DNA from: Azolla pinnata
Lineage: Eukaryota > Streptophyta > Polypodiopsida > Salviniales > Salviniaceae
Direction: 5' to 3'
DNA: 54,026 nucleotides
Assembly: GCA_037176905.1 (NCBI GenBank)
Contig: JBBBWG010010556.1
Span: 25,313-79,338 of the forward strand
Within the stretch, counting starts at the first letter, position 1, and each line of letters begins with the position of its first letter. Made by a program: the position numbers and the translations under genes. This document shows, piece after piece, positions 23,301 through 37,200 of the stretch. The notes beneath the pieces are model-generated. The model did not search any database, was not told the origin of the DNA, and saw only the letters and a program-made list of their open reading frames with translations.

Positions 23301-26300
23301 ATCTGTTCACATTTTATGCTATAGCTACAAACTGTACATTCTACACCTGCAAGAAAGCAATGCTATTCAGATTTCGTCTTGGAAATAGATAGATATTCTG
23401 TCTTAATGGACTAAATTCAATGATACATGATGTCCATGGTTTGTGTATAAGTTTCACAAAATGGAGTGTTAAAACATTTGGGACATATGGAAAAGTCTTA
23501 TTTTCATTTCTTACATTAATGTAACCATACTAGCAATTATAGAAGTTTTTGGCCAAGTCATTAATGGCTCAATGATGATATTGCAGGACATTACGGGAAA
23601 TCCTCGATGAAACAGAAGAATCATTGGATGATGTGGCTTCTTGGAGAATATTTCGGCAGATTGTAGAAGGGTTAGCCCATATTCATGGACAAAAGATAAT
23701 TCATCGAGATCTGACTCCCAATAACATATTTTTTGATGTATGTCATGCTATCAAGATTGGAGATTTTGGGTTAGGTAAACTTCATCAAGTTCACTTTATG
23801 GTAGTTGTAATTGCATACGTACGGCAAGCTTATTTACAAGCTGTTTGTTCTCAGCGAAGTTTACAAGTTTAGAACAGCCAGATAAAGAACCTCTTCTGAG
23901 TGATACAAACATGGGTTCTTTGGATGGAACTGGTCAAGTTGGCACTTATTTCTATACGGCTCCAGAGGTTGCACAAGGATGGCCAACCATTGATGAGAAG
24001 GTATTTTCTACATTAGGATGTTGTGTTGATCTGTGGAACAAGTTTGTTTCTTATTTTTGTAGTAAAGGATAAACTGTTTGATGCAGGTTGATATGTATAG
24101 CTTAGGAGTGATTCTGTTTGAACTTTGGCACCCTTTTAAAACTGCTATGGAAAGATATATTACATTGAATGATCTTAAAACTAAGGGTTTACCGCAGTCA
24201 TGGGCTCTAGAATATCCTCAACAAGCAGCATTAGTGCAAAGCCTCATGTCAGCGAATCCTGCAGATCGCCCATCTGCTATGCATGTTTTACGAAATTGTC
24301 TACCACCTCGAATGGAAGATGAAGCCCTGTATGGTAAGGATACAGTAAATAATTCGAAAGGAAGGATGTTTCAGATTTTTTTTAAGTTGATAAGCTAAAT
24401 CTCTTTATAGTCATTTTATATGCAATGAAGAAAAAAAATCTGTGTCGATTGGTAAGTTCAGCAAATTGTTTTTTTTTCATGTGTCAGGGCCCTAGTCTTT
24501 GTACTATCCATGTATTCTGAATAGGAACCCAAAGTAGATGGGTATGAAAAGTAACTTGAAGGAATCATGAATAAACACATTAAATCTATGGTAGAACCTA
24601 TGATGACAAGCCTATTTGTATGCTAAAATGTCCATCTTTCCTGCCGCATGATTAGATTCTGCATACCTAAAAGCCAGTTGTGAATATGATGTATTAGACA
24701 TGAAATGCCCTGAATGCGGAAAGTTTAATAGGATATTCTCAGAAACTACCTAATATAGCATGGTTGTTATCTTTGTCTTTTTTTCCTTGGTGTAGATGTG
24801 TTGCGCACAATACAGAGAGCAGAAAATTCATTTGTGATAGACCAAATAATGTCCGCTCTCTTTGATCAAGAAAGGATATCCTTAATTGCTCAAAATCTCA
24901 ATAGAGCTCAATTGACTTATTCCTGCACTGAGCGGTCACTGCGACAGGATCGAGTTCTTGAAATTGCCGAGGATGTCTTTTCTTCTCATGGGGCTAAAGG
25001 ATTCAAATCCAGCAGTATGAGCTTGATTGATGATAGGCATTTATTGCAAAGGTATTATTCATATCTCATTCATGTGCATAACATATGACTTGTATATTAA
25101 TGTACTGGTGGATACAAAGGTACTGGAAGTTACATTTCCAGTGCCGATTACGTATTTCTTACTTCTCATGTCAGCTCTTATGCTTTCAATCCAAAGAAAC
25201 CAGATGGTGACAATGATAGATTCGGCTGGAAGAATGTTGGAAGTGAGGTCTGAGATGCGTAGACGGTTCGTGTATTGGGTTGTGGCAAATGAGGTTTGCA
25301 TGTTTTATTCTTCAATTTTTTTTTCTTGGAAACCAGAATATACACCACCTATTACAAGGTCCAATGGTAAAATAACGTGAAACATTCCAACAAGCTAAAA
25401 ACTATGGCATATGTGAGATAGTATGAGGTCCAGAAAATCTTATTAAAGAATTTTTAGTCCTGAGCTATCTTACTGGATTACCAAAGAACCTTTAAGTACT
25501 CTAAGAAAGCATCTAAATTATACAATCTAGGCCAATAATTCTCCAAAACGTTTAATCTGTGAAGCATCTGCTGCTTTCCAGTTCGTGGTGTTACTAACTT
25601 ATCCTTGCAATTTGGAAATTTCTTCTGCATCCTTGATCTTATTTTCTTATTGAACTGTGAACTAAGAAGGTGCTGATGCAGATTTCCCTGTAACACGTGT
25701 TCTGTGTAGTCTGGCTTGGCATACCAGCATCTTCTTCACTACAGGATGAAAAAAATCATAGCCTTCTTTTTTGTTCCATGGCCACATCTTTGTGCCATGT
25801 ATTTTGCAGGTCATTTCATACAAGCACTTCGAGATATCGCAAGTTTATCGAAAAGCTGCAGGTCCAAATCCTCCTGAAGAATACTATCAAGTATTTTGCC
25901 ATTACCAGCCTTGGCTTTTTTATTTTTGCCCTTTACTCGAACTTCTATGTTTCAATATGCTTGGTTTAATTGGGGTACTCCTGTTTGAATTGTCTCCAGG
26001 ATCTAACATCCATTGTGATCTATAGTGTCTTTTTGAGATTCTGTTTTATATGCCATGAATGAGAAATCAGAGTTTGATATGTCACTTCTTTTGTGATGCT
26101 ATTTTCTTTATAAAATCAGGCCCTCATATGTGATTTCACCCTCCATGACTGCTCTAGATATTTTGCTCATTTCCTCCCCTCCTACAGTATCTCTATGATC
26201 CACTATAAGGGAGTATTTAAGATTTCAAAATTAGAAATCTTGAGCCAGTATAGTGTCATAATTGGAGGGTATCAACATCAGCAGAAGTAAAGTCATCCAT

Positions 26301-29300
26301 GCTTCATGTGTTTGTTCATGATAGTAACGAGGAACTGATAAGGGTTCCATTTGATCCTAAGGTGGAACATTTGAAAGCAAAATCAAGTCCTCACACTGTT
26401 TGAGGGATTTACAAGTCTTGTATCTTATCGATAATAATACACTCATGAAGGTCTGATTTGCTTATAATTCTTGTGCTCATAAAAGGAGGCTCATTTCACT
26501 TTACTTCAATTAAAAGATGAGGGCAGGAAGATATGCTTTATGAAAACTTAGAAGCTACTGGCCAGGTAGTTGCAAGCTGTTATGCCGTTCTGAAGCTTTC
26601 CTGATGTTTTGACTTTGCATTGCTGCCTTAAATCCCTTAATTTCAAAGGAAGTGAGAGAAGAGGTTGGTGTGAACCTATTGCGTTTTAGTAGCTACCTTG
26701 TTCAGCATATGAGTGGGCCAAGGGTTTATAGAATTGTTGTCAGTGGACTTCAACTAGAAATTGCTTCGATCTTCACAATGCTCTTATTCATTATTGGGTG
26801 CAAATCCATGGAAGGATTGATTTGTCAATAGTACCATGTAAGCACAGACTACTACAGCTGAGCTAACAGAATGTCTGGTACCTTTGGTAGTGTTACTAAG
26901 ATATATTTATTTTGGTTTATTCTCCAAGGCAGCACACATTTTAAGGTTTAGTATCACTTCTTCAATTTCGAAGGACATTTTGGTCTCTTGAACAACATCA
27001 ATTTGTATTTTGTGCTCTCTTCCTTCCTTTCAACTATAAGAGACACTCATGTAGTGCACTCTATCTAATACACGATGTTCACCTTTAACATCTTACCAAC
27101 ATTATCTCAAACTTGTTGTGTATACATGAGATTCCTAGATCTAGGTTACTGTTTGACAGATCTAGTGTCGTCTTTCATGGGGATAGTCTGGAGACAATTT
27201 CTCCTTGCTCCTCTCATATCTGGATAGTTTTGAATTGCTATCATTTAATTCCTTTCTATCTATTATTTTGGAGTTGTGATATGTGATTGAAATCATTTTC
27301 ACGTCTTCACATACAAATGTCGCTTGTTCTGGTTCTTGCTTGCAATCCACACTTTTTCATATCATTAAGTGCCAAACTTGTGTTTAAGTATCTGACGTTT
27401 CAATAATAACAAAGCAAACCCCTAGCTTTTTGACTCTAGTATTCCAACGCATAGGCTATCATATAGTGTGTATTCTAGTTCAGAACATTGCATCAAGTTA
27501 AAAGCTGCTTGTGTAGGGGGATTTTGATATTATTGGAGACTCTCTGGGACTTGCAGAAGCTGAAACTATCAAGGTAGTATCCGAATAGGTAACACATGAT
27601 GCCATCGTTTCTTGAATAAAAATCTCATGTTTATGATATGTTAAGGCAGACAAATGTCTTTTTGAGATTAAAAGAGAATATTATGATGTAACAAATTTCA
27701 GGTGGCTATTGATATTCTGTCAAGGTGTATAAATAGTAATTTATACGAGATACATATAAACCATACTAGTATATTAGAAGCAATCTGGACATGGAGTGGA
27801 GTAAAGAAACATGAGAGAAAGGATGTTGCAAAGGTTAGTTCTTGGAAAACCTTATTGAATTTTAATTGGTTCTTTGTCTTCTCTTTAAATGAGAATCATG
27901 ACTTTATTTTTCCACTTGTAGATTCTAGCAACAGCTGGATGCACCCCACCACAATCATCTGATAGGAAGTCAAAGTGGTTCTATATACGCCAACAACTTG
28001 TGCAGGTAGAAAAGTAACTCAATGCAAGAACCCATAACTTAAATGAAGGGTCCTGGTGATTGGTTGTGTTCAATCAGTTCAAATGCATGTTTACCATGTC
28101 ATACATGTAGCTATGCAAGGTAACTTTCGGGTATCATTTGGCTGTTCGTCCCGAGTGATTATCTAGCCAAACCAAACCCAAACGAGAAATTTATACCTAT
28201 AGTTGAGCTTAAATCAAATCAGTCAAATCATTGAAACTTTCAGCCATGGTTTGATGGTCCAGTGCTGAATGGAAAAGAAGAGAACATCTTAGCATGTGCA
28301 AAAATCCTAATGGGGAATGAGCCAAAAGTCGCAACTGTGGGATTTAACTCAAATGTCTGATTAAATGCAAGGAAATTTGGAAACTACATTTTTGTAGTAT
28401 AGAGGCAGAGAAGCAAGCTAGAATTGATGGAAGCAAGAATTTGTTAAATGTGCACCCTGTGAGTTCTGTTCATTCAAATGTGCAATCATCAGAGACTTGA
28501 AATGAACAGAACTCTTTAGTAGTAGGACTCTATTTACAGTGGCAGGACCAATATGATGAAGGTTGATTTTGTCATATCTCCTTTAGGTGGCTGTTTGTTA
28601 CAAATCTGGATAAGTAAGAAAACATCCACAGATTTAACAAGAATATCTACGACAGGGTTCATTTCCTGTCTTGCTTATATCGTCATTGTAGTGATCTTTC
28701 TTTTATCCACCTGGAATGAAGGTAATCAACAGAGAAGTTCCGGATGGAGTTGCATGAACATGATTCTGTTGGCCATGTTATTGTTAATATATCTTGTTGC
28801 CAACAGGGACTTCAATTACAAGAAAGTGTTGTAGATCGTTTGCAAACAGTAGAACGCAGATGGAATGGCGTAGCAGATGTAGCTTTATCTCGTCTTCGTG
28901 GAGGATTAGCAGAAAGTATGCATTTTATAGCTGCGGATTTATAACCATTTGTTATAATTTAGCCCTTTGGTTCGTTGAACCTTGAAATGATCAAATATGA
29001 TATTATGCCTTTATTTCTGTAGGTGCTCTTATATCTTCTGCAATCGATGAGCTAGAAGCTTTCCAGAGCTACTTGAGAGTCTGGAATGTTGGCAAAGATA
29101 TTCATGGTTATTGGAAACATGTTCATGTTGACGCACTTATGGTACCAGTTGAACAATATCAAGAGGGAATATTTTTCCAAGTAAGCCTTACAAGTGTCTA
29201 GATGATGAAACAGGTGGCTCATTTCTTTGCTCTGACTGTGTGTATCTTCCACAAACAGGTCTACATCAGGAAGGGCTCTTGCATTGCAACAGCATCAGCA

Positions 29301-31183
29301 GGGATGCTGGTGGCTAATGGTGGTCGTTACGATAAACTTCTTCAGAAACATTGGACAAGTAGCTCGGTTTGTATCAAGATCAATTTGTCTTGCATATTTC
29401 ATTGAGTTTATTATTTTGTTTAAGAATTTGGCCTCAGTTCCTGTAGATTATCTTTTGTCTGTCAACATGTCCTCTCTAGATCAGTAGCTTATTTAACGTT
29501 CTATTTTCTCCATGCTAAATGGTTAGAATTTTTTTTCAGCCTTTGAGAATAGAGTACAATGTAAGTACTTATAATTCAAAGGAGTGTTGAAACCAATCCG
29601 TGCATCTCATAGGCATAAGAATAAATATCATCACATACCTAATTATGAGATGGTGAAATATATATATATCATAATCTATCCTGTGCAGCTCGCAGCTACT
29701 GTGACGATGAGAACCACTTAAGTTTGCTGTATAGCGTATAATATATCATGAGATTATAAACACAGTTTTATGCTGTTCAAACTCAGTACCTGATTTAACA
29801 GTCTGGTTTCTCCATGCTAAAGTCGATATGTATGGTCTTGAAGCACTCTTCAACTTGAATGGGTTGTAAGTTATGAAGAAAAATACGTTTATTTTAGCAG
29901 TATCAGAAACAAGTTTCTTGAAATCGCTGCAGCAATAATCTTTACACGTTTCCTTTCATGATCATGAAGTTTGTGTTTACAGCAATTGTATTTCCTGGAT
30001 TGTAGGGAATCTCAGCGCCAGGTGCTGTGGGGATTAGTATAGCCCTGGAGAAAATATTCTTGGTGTCTGCTGCAGAAGGGTAAAGTGTTGCCATTTATAG
30101 GTTCTGATATCTCATTTTAACAATGATGTATAATGGTGATTTTGACATGAAATGAGTGCAGAAATGAGGCCCATTCAGAGATCGAGGTACTTGTGTGCTC
30201 AAAAGGTGGAGGAGGATTGTTGAGAGAGAGAATGGAAGTTGTCTCAGAGCTCTGGGATGCTGATGTAAAGGTAAATGAATTTATGGAAGTCGCGACAAAT
30301 TCTATGCAGTTGTATATCAAATGTTCTTGTAGTTATAACGTTCTGCTATGCAGGCGAATTTCCTGCATTCGCCATCCCCTAGTCAGACTGAACAATATGA
30401 TTATGCAAATAAGCATGGGATCAAGTGGCTGATCATGTTAACAGAGGCGGATCTTTTGAAGAACATTGTGCAGGTCTGTCCTCTTTATCTTTTTGGTTTC
30501 CGAATAATGGAATGTTCAAGAAAAATTCTCATTCAGATTAACGGGATATACTGAAAACGGGGAAGGAAGTTCCTGAGATTATGCCTAGGAGGGAAGTCAG
30601 GCCGAACTGCTGAGAAATAATTTTTGTGAAGTGCCTCAAAAGCTGTGATCACAGAGACAAGGGCTATGAATAGATCTCATAATGGAGGATTTCTGAAAAT
30701 TTCTTTTGCAAGGTTCACTCTTGGAAGTGTCTGGCAATGATCATGTTGTGAAATGGCTACACGATTGTATCTTGGGCTACTTTATGTTCTGTCAGAGTAA
30801 AGAAATCTCAAAGCAACTAGGTTTCAGTATTTGGATACTTTTTGTAGGCTTAGCTGAAGAAACGTCAAAACGCATCTGGTTGAAATTAGGTGAATATTTC
30901 TCAAGGTTCCTGGCCGACTTTGTTTGGTATTTTGGTTAGACCTCAAAAATAGCATTATAAAGTGATCAGGTACACTTGATACTGTGATACCAAGTGTTAG
31001 GCCGCTTTCATTCTGATGAGAAACATAAGACAAACTCTAGCTTGGGAAGAGAAAAGAAAAAGTGTACCTTTGTTTTAACAGGTGCGAAACATGGAATCGA
31101 GAAAGGCTGAAACCATTGGCAGGGAAGTTGTCGTGAAATTTTTCATGGACAAGAAATACCGAGCTTCGTCATTTTCCAAATGA
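14352..31183 (+). CDS. GCN2: eIF2alpha kinase GCN2, complete 30-exon gene
   Basis: This is a cytosolic, ribosome-associated kinase that senses uncharged tRNA and phosphorylates eIF2alpha, lowering translation during amino-acid shortage and other stress. Exons: 14352-14470, 15288-15362, 15586-15636, 17032-17137, 17372-17479, 18002-18100 (end uncertain), 18458-18883, 18993-19085, 19186-19272, 19713-19823, 19899-20019, 20845-20962, 21065-21119, 21903-22093, 23587-23774, 23855-24000, 24087-24333, 24796-25051, 25197-25293, 25810-25890, 27517-27573, 27702-27833, 27922-28005, 28807-28915, 29023-29180, 29259-29366, 30006-30079, 30162-30270, 30354-30473, 31082-31183. All phases join, giving about 1275 aa (Arabidopsis 1241). 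Order: basic N-terminus; RWD (residues about 35-155, RCLAGYPYKPPK); kinase about 455-775 with GKGGFG, Lys in AMKKI (about 488), HRDLTPNN (Asp about 628), DFGLA and GTYFYTAPE; HisRS-like about 790-1165 (GGRYD, PGAVGISIALE); C-terminal domain. No defect was seen. Introns of 1.4-1.6 kb (15637-17031, 22094-23586, 25891-27516) hold no recognised gene. Confidence 0.95.
14500..15130. repeat. Tandem duplications in GCN2 intron 1
   Basis: Intron 1 is TG/TA-rich. A segment of about 150 bp (about 14500-14645) is repeated at about 14650-14800, sharing GTATATGCA-ACATATGAATG and TGTATATTTGTAAATCT. A second, shorter duplication of about 40 bp around TATGTACATCCTGTGTACAT lies at about 15044-15125. Confidence 0.85.
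22690..22860. repeat. 63-bp tandem repeat in GCN2 intron 14
   Basis: Two full copies and a partial copy contain GTGCTCGAAATTGTGCATTG, TACTGTAA(T/C)GTTCTG and TTGAGGTGTACCCTACAG. It is purely intronic. Confidence 0.9.
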
Positions 31184-34100
31184 ACGAATTCCACAACAGT
31201 TTTCAGACATTTGAGGTGCTCCTCAGATAAATGAATTCGTATCCACACAAATCTCTTACATATGAAATTCTGGACAAGAAGCGGATTTTGGATGAGGATG
31301 GCAGATGAGCCTACTCTAGCTGCAAGTGACCGTGAAGAGCTCCTGATTGAGTTATGTTTCGGCTATCAAGGTATGCATGATGATTGTCTCTTCTGAGCAA
31401 TGACAAGTACTAATATGAGACTTGTTACGTTGCTTCTCGTGCCTGAGGCTTTGTACATATTACTGAGCTGACTCCACCCGCAAAGACTTATTCCCAGAAC
31501 TGCCCATCTTGATGATGATGCTCTTGTGCATTACCTTTCTATTACCCATTCCGTTCTTTCGGTTACATTCATTTGGTGTACAAAATGCTCATCAATACAC
31601 AGCACTATGCCATCCATGTATTGATGAGATTTTTCTCTTCATCCCTCTTGATCAAGGAATTCATGTGACCGTGTCTACTCTCCTTCCTATCTGTCGTGGT
31701 TAATGTAGTAACATGCTTAAATGAGCTGCATAATGTAACTGATTGTTAGACCAGCTTGTAAGTTGATAAGAGGCTATGGAAGTGTCTATTTTGTTTAATT
31801 TATTATGTAGTTAGATTGAGATGTGTGCGCTGTTCTCGAAATGCCGCATGAACAATCCATATGTTGGACGCTAGTTCTATCCAAGTCTCTCGAAAAGAGG
31901 AGAAAACATACAGGGACGATTTCTGATGTAGGTGCAATTGTTGATTATGATTCAGCACGGTGTGATAGCTTTGCATATTGTGACAGGTATGTACAGTTTT
32001 ATAGATGATGCATTTACATCGATCGCTTCTTAGAGTTGGCAAAATGCCGACTTGACTGTCAAATAAAAGAATAATCACATACACCAAATTATAGACACAT
32101 GTTTCAGGTTTGAAACAAGGTTTTTCTCGATCGGTATGTTAGCCAGAAGCAGGTATTGGACCACATTGAATGTGTAGCTGTCAAACATTTCTAAAGGAAA
32201 ACTTCATATTAGACATTCAAAACAAAGTTGGCCCACTGTGAGTGTGTCGGCGCCAAACGATTCTACAGGGAACTTTCATATTAGACATTCAAAGCAACTT
32301 GTACTCTGCTGGACGGAGTGGAATCGCTAAATACATTTGAGAGGTTGACACCGTCTCATTTGCACTGAGAGGAACCTTCTCTTTGAGAGGATTCCACTAA
32401 GAGGATTGGTAGATTCCATGTTTCGCCTTGAATCAAAGGATAGTAGAAGAGAGAAGGAAAATTTTATGACCAAAAATATTTACCAGAGGTGGAGCACATC
32501 ATATACCTTAGTATATCAAACTATGTCACTGTATTGTGACAGTATGTAGCTTTAGCGCTCGACTTTGTGCTAGTGTGACTAGAGCACAGTCTTCTTCGCA
32601 TGATTCAAGGTATAGTCCAGATCAACACTTTGATTTCAAAGAGGTTCAAGCCCATCTTGCATCTTCGTTATTGGTGCTGGTGTGATCTGGTACCGATCTT
32701 TTCTTTTTTATTTCTAGGTTTTGTTTATTCATCTGTTACACTGTTACACCTATTCGACCAGGAATCTAAATCAAATCAATTATACGGAGTTTGTAATCCA
32801 ACTAACCACATGGCCTTGTCCCCTTTCACTTTTTTCCTTCATGACATTCTAAATCTAAGATTTTCAGCAAACAATGCAACTCATAACAAAACCTTTGAAC
32901 ATGCCCAAAATCGTTGAGAAATTGGGTTTGTTGGGGACGGCAACCAGGCACAACTGATTTGGTGGTGACACATTTCAAGGGGGGGGTAAAACCATGCAAA
33001 TCAGTCTTCAAACACACTGGCAGCTTTCACACGAGTCTTGATCAAAGCGTGGAACACTCTAGAACGTTAGGTAAGCAAACAAGTGAATAGCAAAAGTTGG
33101 TCACTGCACATCTAGAGATGGTAATTGCTCCGAGTAGTCAACATGACTAATTGCAAGGCCAATTTGACCACTTTAGCATCACTAACAAACAAACAAGCAG
33201 GTCTTTCTAGCACAATGGAGTGTTTATGGCTAGGGGTCTTACCTTAATTCTCTAATGTAAATAATAAGGATGGCAAAGGAACCATTGATTTACGCTACCT
33301 TTTCCAGTATTTAGAAGCGTAGAGACTTAGTTCTTATCCCATGAAGTTTTTTTCATGTTGCCTTCTTCAACTGCAAGATTTTTAAGAGCGAAGGTGTGTT
33401 TTTAGAAAAAGTAGTGAATCTAAGCTAATACTACACTGCTACGTCTCACAAACCGTAGGAAATCAACTTAATCATCTTGTTGGTAGTTGATAAAACCACG
33501 TAAATCACTGACATAGCTTGACAACTAGTAATGTTTGACAAGCGGATTGCTGCCATTTTCACAGCTAGTGCTCACTTTGTACACTAGTTTGTAATCCAAT
33601 TGCACTTCTACAATTGGGTAGCTTTTTTTAAGCGATTCAACCATAGCTTTCTACAAGCATGCATGAATGTACCCATGAGTCTGTATCAGCTCACTCTATT
33701 GTTTGAGTTGCTGCCTCTTATCAGATCACATGAGCTTTTCATGGTGGTAAAAGCTATCAACCCGCAGACATTCTTTACCTTCCACACAAGTTCCATAACT
33801 GATAGAACATTGATGCCCCAATCCGTGAGCTTGAATCAAAATCTTCTGATATGGATAAAAATCTTCTGTATACATCCGTACTGGAAACATATAAAAAAAC
33901 CATCGTCTTGAAGAAAAAGGCTCGTTACAATTAGTTACATACCAAACATGGACTGTCTCAGATCGCAGATTCATTCGAACAAACTCCCGAAGCTCTTACC
34001 TCGATGAGAGAGAGCTATGATCCCCCAGGGATTTTATACACACATCATGGATACAAAACAAAGAATCAAAGAAATAGGGAAAAAGCCTTCGCAACCCTTT

Positions 34101-34267
34101 CGAATTGCTTAAGGCCTCTGCATATATCAACATATATATATGTATATGTATATGTGTGTGTGTAAATATACATACATATACATATATATAGAGATAGATG
34201 CATATAGAGAAATGCAGCATCTTCCGACATTTCGATATGGATGCCTGCAAGCTCTTCTTTCCTTTGT
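31184..34267. other. Intergenic region between convergent GCN2 and NHX genes
   Basis: This holds the 3' flank of GCN2 and, at the right, the 3' flank of NHX with a TATG/TGTG-rich patch near 34130-34195. The genes converge, so no promoter is required here. No coding sequence or RNA gene was recognised. A short tandem duplication is listed separately. Confidence 0.5.
32155..32300. repeat. Two-copy tandem repeat of about 71 bp
   Basis: The copies share CCCACTGTGAGTGTGT-like sequence, CAAAC(A/G)(A/T)TTCTA, then TTCATATTAGACATTCAAA. They are moderately diverged. Confidence 0.8.
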
Positions 34268-37200
34268 TCATGTTTCTTCTGGATCTCCCAGATTCTCGCC
34301 ACTGGCGACAAATGACAAGTTTGGGACGAAACCTCTGCCTCCGAACATCGGCCGCATAAATGCATTATCAAACCTTCTCCACGCGCGGTGCACCGATGCT
34401 AGTTGGGAAGCTCTCCTTAGGAATGCAAAAATGTTCCTCGAGTTGTTCTCGTTGGCTGACGTCTCTCGCATCAAAAACGGAACCTGCGTGTCTGAACTGA
34501 ACGAGTCTCTCGGACTCCCTGGCTCGGAGTTAATAAAAGATCTGAGGTGCGGAGGTAAAATCCACTGCACTAATGGCCTGGTAAGGAGTCCAAAGACCTT
34601 CAGAAATAACACCATTCAAACCAAAAAAAAGAAACATCAATACCATAATCAACCTCCAAGACAGGATTTATGATTCTCCAAAATATTCACGATGCACCCA
34701 ACAAAACTCTTTTTGTACCAGAAGCACAACCCACCATGCATGGACACATATAAGCATTATATGCATAACCATTGATTTATTCATTATTTACTTGACGCTG
34801 AATGGTTTTGGAAATCAAATATGTTCATACACAGAAAGAATACATAAACTACCTGGTTAACATGCAGAAAATACTTGGTATCTAAACTTACCACTGTACT
34901 AAAGAGCACAACAATTATCGTGCTTGTGATCATCGTTGCGTAAACGGAACTTGTACCTGTGAACTGCAAATTATACATTCGTACTTAGTAGGATAAACTG
35001 TCGGAACATTCTCCAACCTTGCATATAGAGGATGTGAGTACGAACCTTGTTGTAGGCCAATGCAATAGAAACAGCCCCTCGCATGAGACCAGCCCACCAA
35101 ATAATCACCTATGTAGCAATGCAAAATACGCTTTTATTATACTCTTCAAATGTTTTTAAATAATATACTAAATCCTTCGGGAATGCCCAAAATGGCCTAT
35201 AGTGGTCAGATTTGTTAATGCATGATGAGAGAAGGCCCATTCAAAACCAATTCTTTCCATACTCGATGAGGTTAGGGGGGCATATTCTGCAATCACAGAA
35301 TTTTAAAATAGCTGCTGCGATGAAATATTGGGACAGGTATTATACAAAGAAATTTTGGAAATGAATCATAAATGCTATGTATGTGAGGAAGGTCATGAAT
35401 TTCCTCTGACAATTAGCTTATAGAGAGAGCCCGAGGTCTCTTTCATCTGGATAGGAATACAAGTTAAGAGGATATAAGATGGGAGGTTAAATCTACAATA
35501 ACCTTGAGAAATTTATGGGAAGCTAGGTGCAGAAGGGTTTCTGAGAATCATGAAGTGCATACACTGGAGATGGCTCAAATACTATGGTTAAGTTGTTTCC
35601 ATGCACCAGTTTGGCTCTTCCTTAGTTCCAATTATGTGATCAGTGGTCAGGAAGGAGGAGGTTTGCTAGAAAAATAGTTACTTTATGCATGTAATTATGG
35701 GTTGTATTGGGGTATAATTGTGTGAAGTTACGGGAAGAGGATATTGCAGCTTGGATTGCAAATGGGAATCTTTAGGTTACCTGACAGGTCTGCACATGTA
35801 TTTTATTCCCGATTGGTTGCAGAGTCTTCTTACATTCACTATTTGTGGAATACATTTTTATGAAAAAAACCGCCTATAATAATTACATTTCATAGCAATT
35901 TTGATTTTCAACCAATGAAAGCAATGACTAGAAGACACTGAATTGCTTGCCCAGCTAATCATAAAAAGGACAACACAGTTACCTGTTTACCAGCACTAAT
36001 TTTAGTACGTGGACCTCGTTGCAGCACATTCGACAAGAAAGAGAAGGGAAAAACAAAGGCTGCTCTCCCAAGCAATACAACTGCCATCAGGGTTGCAGAA
36101 AGTCCAGCAGAAGTGGCAGCACTACAATTGGAAACTTCAATACTTAGGTCTAATAAACTCTACATATGCAAGTCCAATGTCAATCTCAAGATAGAAACCC
36201 GCATTTCCAATTGAATGGGTCATATACCTTACATCCGTCCTACTCCATTTGTCTTTATCAAGAGCATCCATGCCAACATAAAGGAATATGAAGGTCTCAG
36301 CAATAAATGATAGTGTAGCAAATGTGTGCCTGTAGCCACATCTCAAATGCTTAAATTTGTTTCATAAAAGATGGCTACTCCTAACAGATCAATTTGACAC
36401 TAACCTTGTTGTTATCTTGGAGTTTTCTGTCACGTTATGCCATGTGTAGTGAGACATAACAATTCCACAGAAAAAGACAGTAAGAATCCCACTGAGAGAG
36501 AGCAGCTGCAAGTACATATGTCAACCAACATGATGAACTACATGCTAGATATTTGTAAACGGGTGAAATTTTGTGTAAAATACTACCTCTGCAATCATGT
36601 AAGAAAAGTAGGCCATCAAAATCATTACTGCTATCTCTCGATCAGTTGAATGCCTGTAAATATGCAGGTAAATTTCCAAACCCATTATTCGATATTAAGA
36701 TAAGGAACTTTGCTATTTTATAAGTTAATACTGATCACAGATCTCAATGCACATACTGAATTCATTCCTGCTAGACATTCTCAGAATAAAATGTCTCAAT
36801 TTCAGAATTTAATGCCGTTTTGTTGAGAGTTTTAGAGGGATGGATTCAAAGACACAAAAGGCTAGCGACAAAATGCCAAGATTGCATAAGAGAATACCTT
36901 CCAAAATACAATTTTTTAATTATATAAGCACTCGCAAGGCCAACCTGAATAAAATAACAGTTCTTCTTAGATACGGCATGATCATTACACAGTTTCAGAA
37001 AAAGGAAACCAATTGCTTCACACATTTATTCACTTACGAAAATTCCCATGAGTGTACTTGAGCAATAGAGATATACAAACTCTCCCAAGATTTGTAGGAT
37101 GGAAAAAACAGTAATCTCTGTCAAGTCAATATTTTGAACTGCTCGGAACAGCACAATAGATGTAGCGTCATTAACCACACCTTCACCGAATACAAGACTG

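Noticed and set aside
34140-34673. 177-codon plus-strand frame
   Set aside because: It is antisense to the last NHX exon, whose product is clearly recognised.
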